Positions 17,250-28,100 of a stretch of 64,000 nt of DNA are shown piece after piece (position 1 is the first letter of the stretch; each line of letters starts with the position of its first letter). The notes under the pieces were generated by a model, which saw only the letters and a program-made list of their open reading frames with translations, searched no databases and was not told the origin of the DNA. The stretch lies in the NCBI RefSeq assembly GCF_002483315.1, contig NZ_DLHR01000028.1, positions 124,001 through 188,000 on the forward strand, in the 5' to 3' direction. The stretch comes from Flavobacterium sp. UBA7663 (GTDB taxonomy: Bacteria; Bacteroidota; Bacteroidia; Flavobacteriales; Flavobacteriaceae). A program made the position numbers and the translations under genes.

Positions 17250-20200
17250 ATGAAAACAACTCGTTTTTTACAATTGATATTTGTATTGATTGTAGCTGTG
17301 TCGTGCTCTAAAAGCGCTAAAGATTTCAATTCTGATTTCTCACTTTTCAAAGCGTATATCCTCAACTTTAGTTCAGGATTGGTCTCGGCAAATAGCGATA
17401 TTAGAGTGGTTTTAGCTTTCGACAAAAAAGAATGGACCGCCAACGAAGAGTTAGATGAGAATTTGTTTACCATTAACCCAAGTGTTGATGGAAAAGTAGT
17501 AGCGCTTTCTAATAACACCATCGCGTTTATTCCAGAAAAAAAATTAGACCAAAACAAAGAATATCAAGTTACACTTCATTTGTCGGAATTAACGAATGTA
17601 CCTAGCAAATTAAAAGATTTCAACTTCACTATTAAAACCATAAAGCAAGATTTTATGGTGACTACTAATGACTTACAATCGTATAGTAAAGATTACCAAT
17701 ATTTAAACGGAGTAATCACGTCGAGCGATGATTTGGATTTTGAAAGTGCTAAAAAACTTATTTCTGTTAATCAAGAAGATAAAGCGGTAAAAATTAAGTT
17801 TGTCAAAGAATTAAGTAATAAAAAAGAATACAAATTTGTAATCGACAGCATAAAAAGACAAGTTGAAGACAGTAAAATTAAAATTTCATGGGACGGAAAT
17901 CCGTTTGATATCGACCAAAAAGGCGAAATGCTTTACGATATTCCAGGTAAAAATAATTTTAAAATAGTTTCGGCTGAAGTTGAGAAAGACAATAATCAAG
18001 TCTTATTATTAAACTTTTCTGACCCATTAAACAGAGATCAAGATTTTTCTGGTTTAGTACAAGTAGAATCAGCTCTTAATTTACGATTTGCAACTGCAGG
18101 AAATTTATTAAAAGTATTTTTTAATGAACCTTTAAAAGGCGAACTTTTAGTAGAAGTTTTTCAAGGAATTGAAAGCGAAGTCGGCTTCAAAATGAAACAA
18201 AATTTTTCCGAAAAAGTTAGTTTCGAACAAGTTAAACCTGGAGTTCGTTTTATAAAAAGTGGAACTATTTTGCCAAGTTCAAACAACTTGAAAATTAATT
18301 TTGAAGCTGTAAATTTGAGCGCAGTTGATGTAAAAGTGTACCAAATTTACAAAAACAATATCCTGCAATTTCTTCAAGATAACGAATTAAACGGAAGTCG
18401 AAATCTAAGAAAAGTAGCTCAACCTATAGTTAAGAAAACCATTGCATTAAATAAAAATAAATTGCAAAATTCCAGCAAATGGAATGCTTATGCAATTGAT
18501 TTATCTAAAATCATTACACCAAATCCTGGTGCTATTTATCGTGTTGAAATATCGTATAAACGTAAATATTCGCTTTACAAATGTACATCGGCTTACGTTG
18601 ATGAAGGCAATGAAGAAGAGCAGGAACAAGATGATGAAGTAAGAAGTAATCAAGATTATTACGACGATTACTATTACGAAGGCTATGATTGGTACGAAAG
18701 AGAAGATCCATGTACCGATTCGTACTATTACAACAACACCATTTTTACGAATGTTATTGCTTCCGATTTAGGCGTTATTGCAAAACGTGGCGGAAACGGT
18801 TCGTATGTTTTTGCGGTGAACAATATTGTTTCAACACAGCCTGTTGCTTCTGCAAAAATTGAGTTGTATAATTTCCAACAACAACTTTTAGGAACTATCA
18901 CAACCGATAGCGAAGGAATAGCTAAAACCGAGTTGAAAAAATATGCTTTTTTTGCGATTGTTACCAAAGACAAAAACACAACTTATGTAAAATTAGATGA
19001 AGGTCAATCTTTGTCGGTGAGTAATTTTGATGTAGGTGGTGAAGAATTACAAAAAGGCTTGAAAGGATTTATTTATGGCGAAAGAGGCGTTTGGCGTCCT
19101 GGAGATACTTTACATTTAGCTTTCATGTTGAATGATGTGGAAAGCAAATTAGAAAAATCGCACCCAATTACTTTTAAGTTAAGCGATCCGCAAGGAAAAA
19201 TACGTTACCAAATGGTTCAAAAGTATAATGGCTGGAATCATTACAAATTCAAATTAGCCACAAAAGATAATGACCCAACAGGAAATTGGGAAGTGAAAAT
19301 TTCTGTCGGTGGCGTACATTTTTATAAAAGTATCAAGATTGAAACCATCAAACCAAACCGTTTAAAAATCAAAAATAGTTTTGCTGATAAACAACTTTCG
19401 GGCAATAGATTAAACGGTGGCGAAGTTGAAGTAGCTTGGTTGCATGGAGCAGTTGCAAAAAACCTGAGAGTAGAAATGCAGGCTAAATTCTTGCAACAAC
19501 AAACTGTTTTCAAAAAGTATGAAAAATATGATTTTGACGATGAAGTGCGTAAATTTTATACCGAAGAAGTAAACGTTTTTTCAGGAAAAGTTAATGATTT
19601 AGGAAAAGCGAAAGTTGCGATTCAACCTAAAATCACAAGTCAAGCACCAGGAAAATTGAAAATGGTTTTCCAAACAAAAGCCTTCGAAAATGGTGGTGAT
19701 TTTAGTACCGATGTAGCTACAGCAACGTATTCTCCATATAAAACTTACGTTGGAATAAAAGCACCTGAACCAAATAAATACGGCTTATTAGAAACTGATA
19801 AAGTAAATCGCTATGATATCGTGACTTTAGATGAATTGGGTAAACCAAAATCAGTTAGAAATTTAACAGTTCGTATATATAAAGTAGAATGGCGTTGGTG
19901 GTGGAATTCTGATGGAGATGATTTATCACAATACAATTCTTCGGAAGTAACAACGGCTTACAGAAATTATGTGGTTTCAACTGATGCCTCAGGAAAAGCA
20001 AGTGTTCAATTTAAAATTCCAGAAGCCGATTGGGGAAGATATTTAATTCGAGTAGAAGATACTTATGATGGTCATGCTACAAGTTTAACCTCATATATCG
20101 ATTGGCCATATTGGTCAGGGAAATCACGTCAAGGAAGTAGCGAAACAGCAAATATGCTAGTATTTACAACCAACAAAGAAAAATACAATGTTGGAGAAAA

Positions 20201-22745
20201 TGCTATCGTTTCTTTCCCGTCAAGTGAAGGCGGAAGAGCTTTAATTTCGATTGAAAACGGTTCGAAAGTCATCAAAACACTTTGGGCAACCACTAAAAAA
20301 GGCGAAACACAAGTGGAAGTTCCTATCACGGGTGATATGGCGCCAAATGTGTATTTACATATTTCGTTGTTAAAACCACACGCTTCTACGATAAACGATA
20401 CGCCAATTAGGATGTACGGAATTTTGCCAGTAGAAGTTATTAATAAAAATACCGTTTTAGAACCAGAAGTGTCAATTCCTGCGGTGTTAAAACCGGAACA
20501 AAAAACTATTGTAAAAGTTAGTGAAAAATCAGGTAAAGAAATGACCTACACCATAGCAATTGTAGATGACGGTTTATTAGATTTAACCCGATTTAAAACA
20601 CCAAATGCTTGGGAAAAATTTTATTCTAGACAAGCGCTTGGTGTAAAAACATGGGATGTATATGATGATGTTATTGGTGCTTATGGTGGAAAAATTAATC
20701 AGATTTTCAGTATTGGTGGTGACCAAGATTTAGCAGGAGGAAATGCCAAAAAAGCGAATCGATTTAAACCAGTTATCATTTATTTAGGACCATTCAAACT
20801 GGAAAAAGGTCAAACCAAATCACATACGATTACTTTGCCAAATTATGTTGGTTCAGTACGAACAATGGTTGTTGCTGGTGATGCCAAAACTAGTGCTTAC
20901 GGAAGTGTAGAAAAAACTTCGTTTGTGAGAAAACCTGTTATGGTATTGGCTTCGGTACCAAGAAAAATTTCTCCAAACGAAAGAATTATGTTGCCAGTGA
21001 CCGTTTTCGCAATGGAAAGCCAAGTGAAAAATGTTAATGTGCAATTAAAAACGAATAACGGAGTGCGAATCATTGGAAATGCAACTCAAAATGTAAGTTT
21101 CAGTTCGCCAGATGAAAAAGTAGTCTACTTTAATTTAGATGTGGAAAGCGCAACTGGTATCGGAAAAATAGAAGTCATTGCCACATCAGGAAAAGAAAAA
21201 TCAACCTATGCAGTGGAAGTTGATATTACGAATCCAAATCCGGTTACCAATGATTACGTAGACATGGTAATTCCGGCAAACGGTTCCAAAACAATCAATT
21301 GGAAAACATTTGGAGTTGCGGGAAGTAATAAAGCAAGATTAGAAGTTTCGTCTTTCCTAACTATCAATTTTAATGGACGATTGAGTTATTTGATTCAGTA
21401 TCCTCATGGTTGCGTGGAGCAAACGACATCGGCTGTATTTCCGCAATTGTATTTGGCAGATATTATGGATGTTGATGCGAACAAAAAAGCAGAAATTCAG
21501 CGAAATATCAATGCTGGAATTCAAAAATTGGGCAATTTCCAACTATCAAATGGTGGATTGAGTTATTGGCAAGGAAATAATTATGTGGATGATTGGGCAA
21601 CTTCTTATGCGGGACATTTCTTAATTGAAGCCGAGAAAAAAGGTTATGTTTTACCAATCGGATTTAAAAATAAATGGATTTCGTTTCAACAATCCGAAGC
21701 TAAAAAATGGCGATTCAACGCACAATATCGCAATGATTTTGCACAAGCGTATCGTTTATACACTTTAGCATTAGCAGGTTCAGCTGACATGGGTTCAATG
21801 AACAGATTAAGAGAAACCACAGGAATTTCAAACGAATCCAAATTGCGATTAGCTGCCGCTTATGCCTTAGCCGGTCAAAAGAAAGCCGCATTATCGCTAA
21901 TTGGAACAACAACTGCTCAAGAAGACAAACGATATGCAGATTATTACTATGGTTCGGAAGAAAGAAATCGAGCTATGGTTTTAGAAACGTACATTTTGGT
22001 AGATAACAAAACGAAAGCGTATGAAATGGCAAACAAATTAGCCAAAGATTTATCGTCTAATCGTTACATGAGTACGCAAACTACCGCTTTTGGATTGTAT
22101 GCGATGTCAAAATTTGCACTTAAAAACGGCGGAAAAGGTGTGAATATGACGTATTTAGTAGCTGGAAAATCGGAAACGGTTAGTTCTAAAAAATCATTTG
22201 TGGATAGAAATTTAGTAGCAAAACAAGGTTCGAATTCAGTAACGATTCAAAATAAAAACAGTGGAACACTTTATGTTCGTGTATTAAATAGTGGAATTTT
22301 ACCTATTGGACAAGAAAAAGAAATTCAGAAAAACTTCTCAACCTCGGTAGTTTATAAAGACAGAAAAGGAACTGTTCTGAATTTAAGTTCGGTAAAACAA
22401 GGAACCGAAATCATCGCGCAAGTTACTATTAGAAATCAATCGGATGAAACATTGGAAAATGTAGCACTTTCACAAATTGTTCCGTCTGGATTTGAAATTA
22501 TGAATTCACGTTATACCGATTTTGGAAGTTATGCCGAAAACAAAGCCGATTACATCGATATTCGCGATGACAGAACACAATTCTATTTCGGAATCAGAGC
22601 TGGTGAAACCAAAACGTTTACCATGTTGTTAAATGCAACTTATTTAGGAAAATATTATTTCCCAGGAGTGCAATGTGAAGCGATGTACGACAATAATTAT
22701 TTGGCAAGAACCAAAGGACAATGGGTGCAAATAGTGAAAGAGTAA
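17250..22745 (+). CDS. Alpha-2-macroglobulin family lipoprotein (YfhM-like)
   Basis: The 1831-residue protein starts with a lipoprotein signal (MKTTRFLQLIFVLIVAVSC, lipidated Cys19), so it is anchored in the envelope. Tandem macroglobulin-type strand domains follow, with GERGVWRPGDTLHLA in the MG region. The thioester motif GCVEQ has its Cys at residue 1388, followed by the helical thioester domain (GGLSYWQGNNYVDDWATSYAG). Bacterial A2Ms trap attacking proteases covalently. ATG at 17250 is preferred because upstream frame extensions lack a signal peptide. It overlaps pbpC by 25 bases, the same pairing as E. coli yfhM-pbpC. An acidic, tyrosine-rich insert lies near residues 450-495. Confidence 0.93.
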   Translation: MKTTRFLQLIFVLIVAVSCSKSAKDFNSDFSLFKAYILNFSSGLVSANSDIRVVLAFDKKEWTANEELDENLFTINPSVDGKVVALSNNTIAFIPEKKLDQNKEYQVTLHLSELTNVPSKLKDFNFTIKTIKQDFMVTTNDLQSYSKDYQYLNGVITSSDDLDFESAKKLISVNQEDKAVKIKFVKELSNKKEYKFVIDSIKRQVEDSKIKISWDGNPFDIDQKGEMLYDIPGKNNFKIVSAEVEKDNNQVLLLNFSDPLNRDQDFSGLVQVESALNLRFATAGNLLKVFFNEPLKGELLVEVFQGIESEVGFKMKQNFSEKVSFEQVKPGVRFIKSGTILPSSNNLKINFEAVNLSAVDVKVYQIYKNNILQFLQDNELNGSRNLRKVAQPIVKKTIALNKNKLQNSSKWNAYAIDLSKIITPNPGAIYRVEISYKRKYSLYKCTSAYVDEGNEEEQEQDDEVRSNQDYYDDYYYEGYDWYEREDPCTDSYYYNNTIFTNVIASDLGVIAKRGGNGSYVFAVNNIVSTQPVASAKIELYNFQQQLLGTITTDSEGIAKTELKKYAFFAIVTKDKNTTYVKLDEGQSLSVSNFDVGGEELQKGLKGFIYGERGVWRPGDTLHLAFMLNDVESKLEKSHPITFKLSDPQGKIRYQMVQKYNGWNHYKFKLATKDNDPTGNWEVKISVGGVHFYKSIKIETIKPNRLKIKNSFADKQLSGNRLNGGEVEVAWLHGAVAKNLRVEMQAKFLQQQTVFKKYEKYDFDDEVRKFYTEEVNVFSGKVNDLGKAKVAIQPKITSQAPGKLKMVFQTKAFENGGDFSTDVATATYSPYKTYVGIKAPEPNKYGLLETDKVNRYDIVTLDELGKPKSVRNLTVRIYKVEWRWWWNSDGDDLSQYNSSEVTTAYRNYVVSTDASGKASVQFKIPEADWGRYLIRVEDTYDGHATSLTSYIDWPYWSGKSRQGSSETANMLVFTTNKEKYNVGENAIVSFPSSEGGRALISIENGSKVIKTLWATTKKGETQVEVPITGDMAPNVYLHISLLKPHASTINDTPIRMYGILPVEVINKNTVLEPEVSIPAVLKPEQKTIVKVSEKSGKEMTYTIAIVDDGLLDLTRFKTPNAWEKFYSRQALGVKTWDVYDDVIGAYGGKINQIFSIGGDQDLAGGNAKKANRFKPVIIYLGPFKLEKGQTKSHTITLPNYVGSVRTMVVAGDAKTSAYGSVEKTSFVRKPVMVLASVPRKISPNERIMLPVTVFAMESQVKNVNVQLKTNNGVRIIGNATQNVSFSSPDEKVVYFNLDVESATGIGKIEVIATSGKEKSTYAVEVDITNPNPVTNDYVDMVIPANGSKTINWKTFGVAGSNKARLEVSSFLTINFNGRLSYLIQYPHGCVEQTTSAVFPQLYLADIMDVDANKKAEIQRNINAGIQKLGNFQLSNGGLSYWQGNNYVDDWATSYAGHFLIEAEKKGYVLPIGFKNKWISFQQSEAKKWRFNAQYRNDFAQAYRLYTLALAGSADMGSMNRLRETTGISNESKLRLAAAYALAGQKKAALSLIGTTTAQEDKRYADYYYGSEERNRAMVLETYILVDNKTKAYEMANKLAKDLSSNRYMSTQTTAFGLYAMSKFALKNGGKGVNMTYLVAGKSETVSSKKSFVDRNLVAKQGSNSVTIQNKNSGTLYVRVLNSGILPIGQEKEIQKNFSTSVVYKDRKGTVLNLSSVKQGTEIIAQVTIRNQSDETLENVALSQIVPSGFEIMNSRYTDFGSYAENKADYIDIRDDRTQFYFGIRAGETKTFTMLLNATYLGKYYFPGVQCEAMYDNNYLARTKGQWVQIVKE

Positions 22746-25105
22746 GTTGGTTTACTCGATTAAAAACTAAAATTAGAAATAATAAATTTAAAACTGCCAT
22801 AAGCTTATTGCTTGTGGTAGTTTACTATTTCTCACTCCCAAGACAACTATTTGAAAACAACTATTCGACCGTAATTGAAAGTCAAGATGGACAACTTTTA
22901 GGAGCTAAAATCGCTTCTGACGGACAATGGCGTTTTCCCGAAAGTGATAGTGTTCCGCATAAATTTCAAAAATGTATTGTTGCTTTTGAAGACCAACATT
23001 TTTATAAACATTTTGGGTTTAACCCGATTTCGATGTATCACGCTTTTAAACAAAATCGAAAAGCAAATCGTGTAGTTCGAGGAGGAAGTACGTTAACCCA
23101 ACAAGTGATTCGTTTGCATCGAAACGGAAAATCGCGTTCCTATTTTGAAAAAGGAATCGAAATGATTCTCGCAACCCGATTAGAATTTCGCCATTCGAAA
23201 GATAAAATTTTAGAATTGTATTGTGCTCATGCACCTTTTGGAAGCAATGTGGTAGGTTTAGAAATGGCATCTTGGAAATATTTTGGATTGCAACCGCATC
23301 AATTATCATGGGCGGAAGCAGCTACTTTAGCGGTTTTACCCAATGCGCCAAGTTTAATTTATCCCGGAAAAAATCAAGAACGATTATTAGCGAAACGTAA
23401 TCGATTACTAAAGAAATTGTACAATGATAAAGTCATTGATAAAGCAACTTACGAATTATCATTGCAAGAAAGTTTGCCTCAAAAACCGTTTGATGTACCG
23501 CAAATTGCACCTCATTTGGTTCAAAAAGTAGCAAAAGAACATCCTGCTGAAAAAATAAAAACAACCATTCAATTGGATTTACAAGAGCGTACTAACGAAA
23601 TCGTAAAGCAATATTATAATTATTACAAACAAAATCAAGTGTATAATATTTCGGTTTTGGTGGTTGATGTGAAAACGCGTAACGTAATTACGTATGTTGG
23701 GAACAGCCCAACGGATAAAGAACATCAAAAAGATGTCGATGTTATTGAAGCACCACGAAGTACTGGGAGTATTCTAAAACCGTATTTGTACACAGCTATG
23801 TTGAATGATGGTTACATCTTACCGCAAACATTGGTTCCCGATGTTCCAACACAAATTTCTGGATATTCGCCTCAAAATTTCAATTTAACTTATGATGGTG
23901 CTGTTCCTGCGAGTAGAGCTTTGGCGCGTTCGTTGAATATTCCATCTGTTTTGATGTTGCAAGACTATTCGGTGAATCAATTTTATGAAAAATTGCAACA
24001 ATTGAAGTTGCGAAATGTTAATCGTCAACCATCTAATTATGGTTTATCGTTGATTTTAGGTGGTGCTGAGTCTAATTTGTGGGATTTGTGTAAAGCGTAT
24101 GCTTATATGTCGTCCACGCTAACCTATTTCAATCAAAACGATTCCAAATATCGTAAGAATGAAATGCTAAATCTGAATTACGATGCCGATTTTCAACCTG
24201 ATTTTGGAAGTAGTTCACGTCAGAAAAATATTTTTGGTGCTGGTGCTATTTGGCAAACCTTTAATGCAATGAAAGAAGTTAACCGACCAGAAGGTGATGA
24301 AGCTTGGAAATTCTACGATTCTTCATTAGAAATCGCATGGAAAACAGGAACAAGTTTTGGAAGCAGAGATGCTTGGGCAATTGGGGTTACCAAAGATTAC
24401 GTAGTGGGAATTTGGGCAGGAAATGCCACAGGCGAAGGAAGACCATTATTAACTGGAGTTGATAGTGCAGCGCCTATTCTATTTGATGTTTTCAGATTAT
24501 TACCAAAATCAAAATGGTTTGAAATGCCGTATAACGATTTAGATCCTGTTGAAGTTTGTGAGCTTTCGGGTTATCTAGCACAAGACCATTGCCCGAAAAT
24601 AAAACAATGGATTCCAAAAACAGCTAAAAAAACAGACAATTGTCCATATCATAAAATTATACATTTAGATAAAAATCAGCAATTTAGAGTCAATAGTAAT
24701 TGTGAAAGTGTTGATGAAATGATAACCAAATCTTGGTTTGTTCTACCACCAGTTATGGAATGGTATTATAAAAGTAAGAATGTAAACTATCAAAATTTAC
24801 CACCTTTCAGAAGTGATTGTGTAGATGCTTTGCAGGACAAACGTATGGATTTTATCTATCCAAAAGCTAACACTAAAATTATACTGACGAAAAACTTTGA
24901 AAGCAAACTACAACCTGCTATTATCAAAGTAGCGCATTCTAATTCAGATGCGGAGTTGTTCTGGTATTTAGATGATAAGTATGTAGGAAATACAAAAACC
25001 TTTCATGAGAAACCTATTTTTGCTACAACAGGATTTCATGTCATTACCGTGGTAGATGAATTTGGTAACGAAATCAGAAGAAAAGTACAATTTGAGAGCG
25101 AATAA
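22721..25105 (+). CDS. pbpC: Penicillin-binding protein 1C
   Basis: The 794-residue protein has a membrane anchor (about residues 24-39), a GT51 glycosyltransferase domain (FEDQHFYKHFG, catalytic Glu90, then RGGSTLTQQVIRLH), and a transpeptidase domain with STGSILKP (Ser350 in SxxK) and the KTGTSFGSRDAWAIG box. The end (about residues 700-794) fits the PBP1C-specific C-terminal domain. It would polymerise or repair peptidoglycan, with the A2M guarding breached envelope sites. The start overlaps the end of the A2M gene, implying translational coupling. Confidence 0.94.
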   Translation: MGANSERVSWFTRLKTKIRNNKFKTAISLLLVVVYYFSLPRQLFENNYSTVIESQDGQLLGAKIASDGQWRFPESDSVPHKFQKCIVAFEDQHFYKHFGFNPISMYHAFKQNRKANRVVRGGSTLTQQVIRLHRNGKSRSYFEKGIEMILATRLEFRHSKDKILELYCAHAPFGSNVVGLEMASWKYFGLQPHQLSWAEAATLAVLPNAPSLIYPGKNQERLLAKRNRLLKKLYNDKVIDKATYELSLQESLPQKPFDVPQIAPHLVQKVAKEHPAEKIKTTIQLDLQERTNEIVKQYYNYYKQNQVYNISVLVVDVKTRNVITYVGNSPTDKEHQKDVDVIEAPRSTGSILKPYLYTAMLNDGYILPQTLVPDVPTQISGYSPQNFNLTYDGAVPASRALARSLNIPSVLMLQDYSVNQFYEKLQQLKLRNVNRQPSNYGLSLILGGAESNLWDLCKAYAYMSSTLTYFNQNDSKYRKNEMLNLNYDADFQPDFGSSSRQKNIFGAGAIWQTFNAMKEVNRPEGDEAWKFYDSSLEIAWKTGTSFGSRDAWAIGVTKDYVVGIWAGNATGEGRPLLTGVDSAAPILFDVFRLLPKSKWFEMPYNDLDPVEVCELSGYLAQDHCPKIKQWIPKTAKKTDNCPYHKIIHLDKNQQFRVNSNCESVDEMITKSWFVLPPVMEWYYKSKNVNYQNLPPFRSDCVDALQDKRMDFIYPKANTKIILTKNFESKLQPAIIKVAHSNSDAELFWYLDDKYVGNTKTFHEKPIFATTGFHVITVVDEFGNEIRRKVQFESE

Positions 25106-25107
25106 AA

Positions 25108-25141
25108 ACAAAAAACCGCCATTCTTTCGAGTAGCGGTTTT
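25108..25141. terminator. Bidirectional terminator between pbpC and the R-M gene
   Basis: Arms AAACCGC (25113-25119) and GCGGTTT (25134-25140) enclose a loop containing TTCTTTCGA, with A and T tracts on both sides. It can serve both convergent genes. It is nearly identical to the hairpin at 28916-28950. Confidence 0.8.
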
Positions 25142-25144
25142 GGT

Positions 25145-28100
25145 TTATAAATACTTCTTTAAAATTGTCTCTTTTTGTTTTGGAATTTCAGCAATTTCAG
25201 TTTCTAAAACTTTTATTTTTGCTTCTATTTTTTCAATTTCTGAAACTATTTTTTGTTGTTCAGCAATTGGTGGAACGGCAATTTTAATTCCTTGAATTCT
25301 ATCTATTGAAGCTCTTTTTGTTCTTGAAAACTCAAATGCTTTTCCTTCTTTTTCTAAAATGAAAGCTAAATATTTTTCATTAATAGAATTATCTTTAACT
25401 CTTAAAACACCACAATGATCTGTTGGATAAAAAGGATAATCTTTTGGAAGATGATTTACCATCCAATCTCCATCAATTCCCCATAAAACAGATGGTTTAC
25501 GGAAATCTTTAATTAATAATTTATCAATACTTCCAAATGGTTCAATAACATTGGCACTATAAACTGGAATTTTACCATTTTCTACAAACTCATTTTTAAG
25601 AACCCTTTTTCCAATAGAAACTTGAAAAATATTTTCATCGCTTAATCTAACTGTTTTATCAGCTTTTGATTCTACTTGATTAAATAAGTTTACAATTGTT
25701 TCTTTTCCTTTCTCAATTTCCTCTTTTGCTTTCTGTTCTTTTGCTTCTAAAACCTCAATTTCTGAAACTATCTTTTTTTGAATATCTAAAGGTGGAAGTG
25801 GGATTTCAGTATGAGCTACTTTTTCAATATTTAAATTATCAACAGATGTTCCTCCACTTGCCGCACTGATAAATTGATCTTGTACTATTTTATCAGATAA
25901 AATATAATATAAATAATCTTTGTTTAATTTACTTGTAAAATCGCTTAACAAAAGCCATCCATCATGGATACAACCCTCAATCTCCATAATATAAGGTCTT
26001 CCAAAACTCATTGAATTAGATAAAATAAAATCACCTTTTTTTACGTATCTAGACTTATCAGCTCCAGTAATTGTAATTTTTTCTTTCGTATCAGTAATAA
26101 ATTTTGAATTCGGTTTTACATCTCCAATTTTTATCCAATTAACTCCATTTTTTTCTTCAGTTAAAAATTCTTTAATTGGTCTAGGTGATGCTCCTCTTAC
26201 TAAAGAGACAAGTTGATTTAGCTTTGCTATTTCCCACTTACTTTCAATTTTCACTTTTTTTTTAACTGAAAGTTTAAGCTCTTTATGAAATTCCGCTCTG
26301 TCAAAAGTGAGCATATCTAATAAATCAATATAAGAAACATTATCCTTTAAATTTTTAGCAATTTCTAAATTACAATTACCAATAAATGCATTATATATGT
26401 AACTACTTGCTTTTGTTAAATCATTTATGTCTTCAATATTATAAAGGCTTGTACATTCATCAATAGTTTTGCCACCTTGTATTGGATGCATTCCTTCGCT
26501 TCCTCTTCTATCTGAAAAATAATACCCAATAAATTTTTTTTCAGCATCTTTTTCACCGCTTTTAACTAAAACAATGTTTTTTTGATTGTAAGCAATAATG
26601 AAATGTAATAATTTATCTTTTTCTGTTTCAATTAATTTATCCCAAAATTCATTGTCCTTTTTAGCTTTTATTTTTTTACGGTATTCTCTATAAATTTCGT
26701 GTTCTGATACAGTTTTATTTGGTTCTTTTTTCAGTAAAGAAATATAATCGTCAAAAGAAATATTTTCCCAAACATAATTTACATATTTAGAAATAGGTTT
26801 CTCAATTTGATTAATGGTATTGTCTATAAATTCAGCACAAAATTTATTTACGTAATATTTTAACCTGATGCTTTCTTGATTACTTTTTCGTTTTAAAAAT
26901 AATGTGACCGTATTTGTATTTGTTGCCATAAAAGTGTTACCTCCTAATTCAGCAATTGCAACAATATCAAAATATTGTAAAATTATTTCTCTTGTTTTGG
27001 TTTGTATTCCTGTGTTGTTTAAAATTGAACTCGGTAAAACAATTGCTGCAATACCATCATCTTTCAATAAATGTTTGGTTCGTTCTACAAAAAGACATTC
27101 AATATCTTTACTTTTTTCTGAAAGATATGAATATAAAGTAAAATCGTTTTGCGCACCAATATATTCTAAATCATCTTTACAATCGTTCACAGAATAAGGT
27201 GGATTTGATAAAACCAATGAAAATTTAGCTTTTGTAGAATCTTCAAGATTGGTGTTGTCTTTCAATAAACCTTTATAGGTTTTAGAGGTTTTAAAACTAT
27301 CTAAACCATCACCGTGAATAATTTGAGCCACACCATCTCCATAAAAATAACAACCTACTTTTGCTACTTTAACTAAACGGTAATCTTTTTCAATTCCATA
27401 CACATATTTTGCTGCCCATTCATAAGGATCGGCTTGCCAAGATTTTACTTGCTTTACTGCTTTTGGAAAGAAATTCTTCATTTCTTCTTCTTTGAAAGCA
27501 TTTATAATATCTTGATATTCTTCCATTGCTTCTGTAATGAAATGACCACTTCCCGCAGCATAATCAATTATTGCAGGTAATTCAGGGGCTTCTTTGTTTA
27601 CTTCTTTTTCTATCATTTGTTTGATAGGTATAGAGCGAACAATGAATTTTGTAATTGGTGGAGGTGTAAAATATTGACCAACTTCTTGTTTTAATCCTGT
27701 AGTCAATAATTTTTCGAAGAAATCAGACAAATGTTGTTGCTTTCTTGGATAACGAATTTGATATTTTTCTAAAAGTTTTACAACGTCTTTTAATACACGT
27801 TGATTTTCATCGAAACTTGCATCGTCTAAAACTTCTTTTATAGCAAGAATATTATTGAATTTTAAAACTTTTTTCTTTTTCTCTAAAAGTTCTTCTGGTG
27901 AATTTGCTTTGAAATCTTTTTCATCGATTCCTTCAATTTCTTTTTGAAGAAAAGCAAATAAACCATCTTTATGTAAATTAATTAAACGAACTTGAAAATC
28001 TACCGCATTATCATCTTCTCTCCAATGAAATTCTAATTCATCATTTTCTCTTTTAGCTTCATCATACAATTTTGCTAAAAAAAGATTGAATATTTTATTG

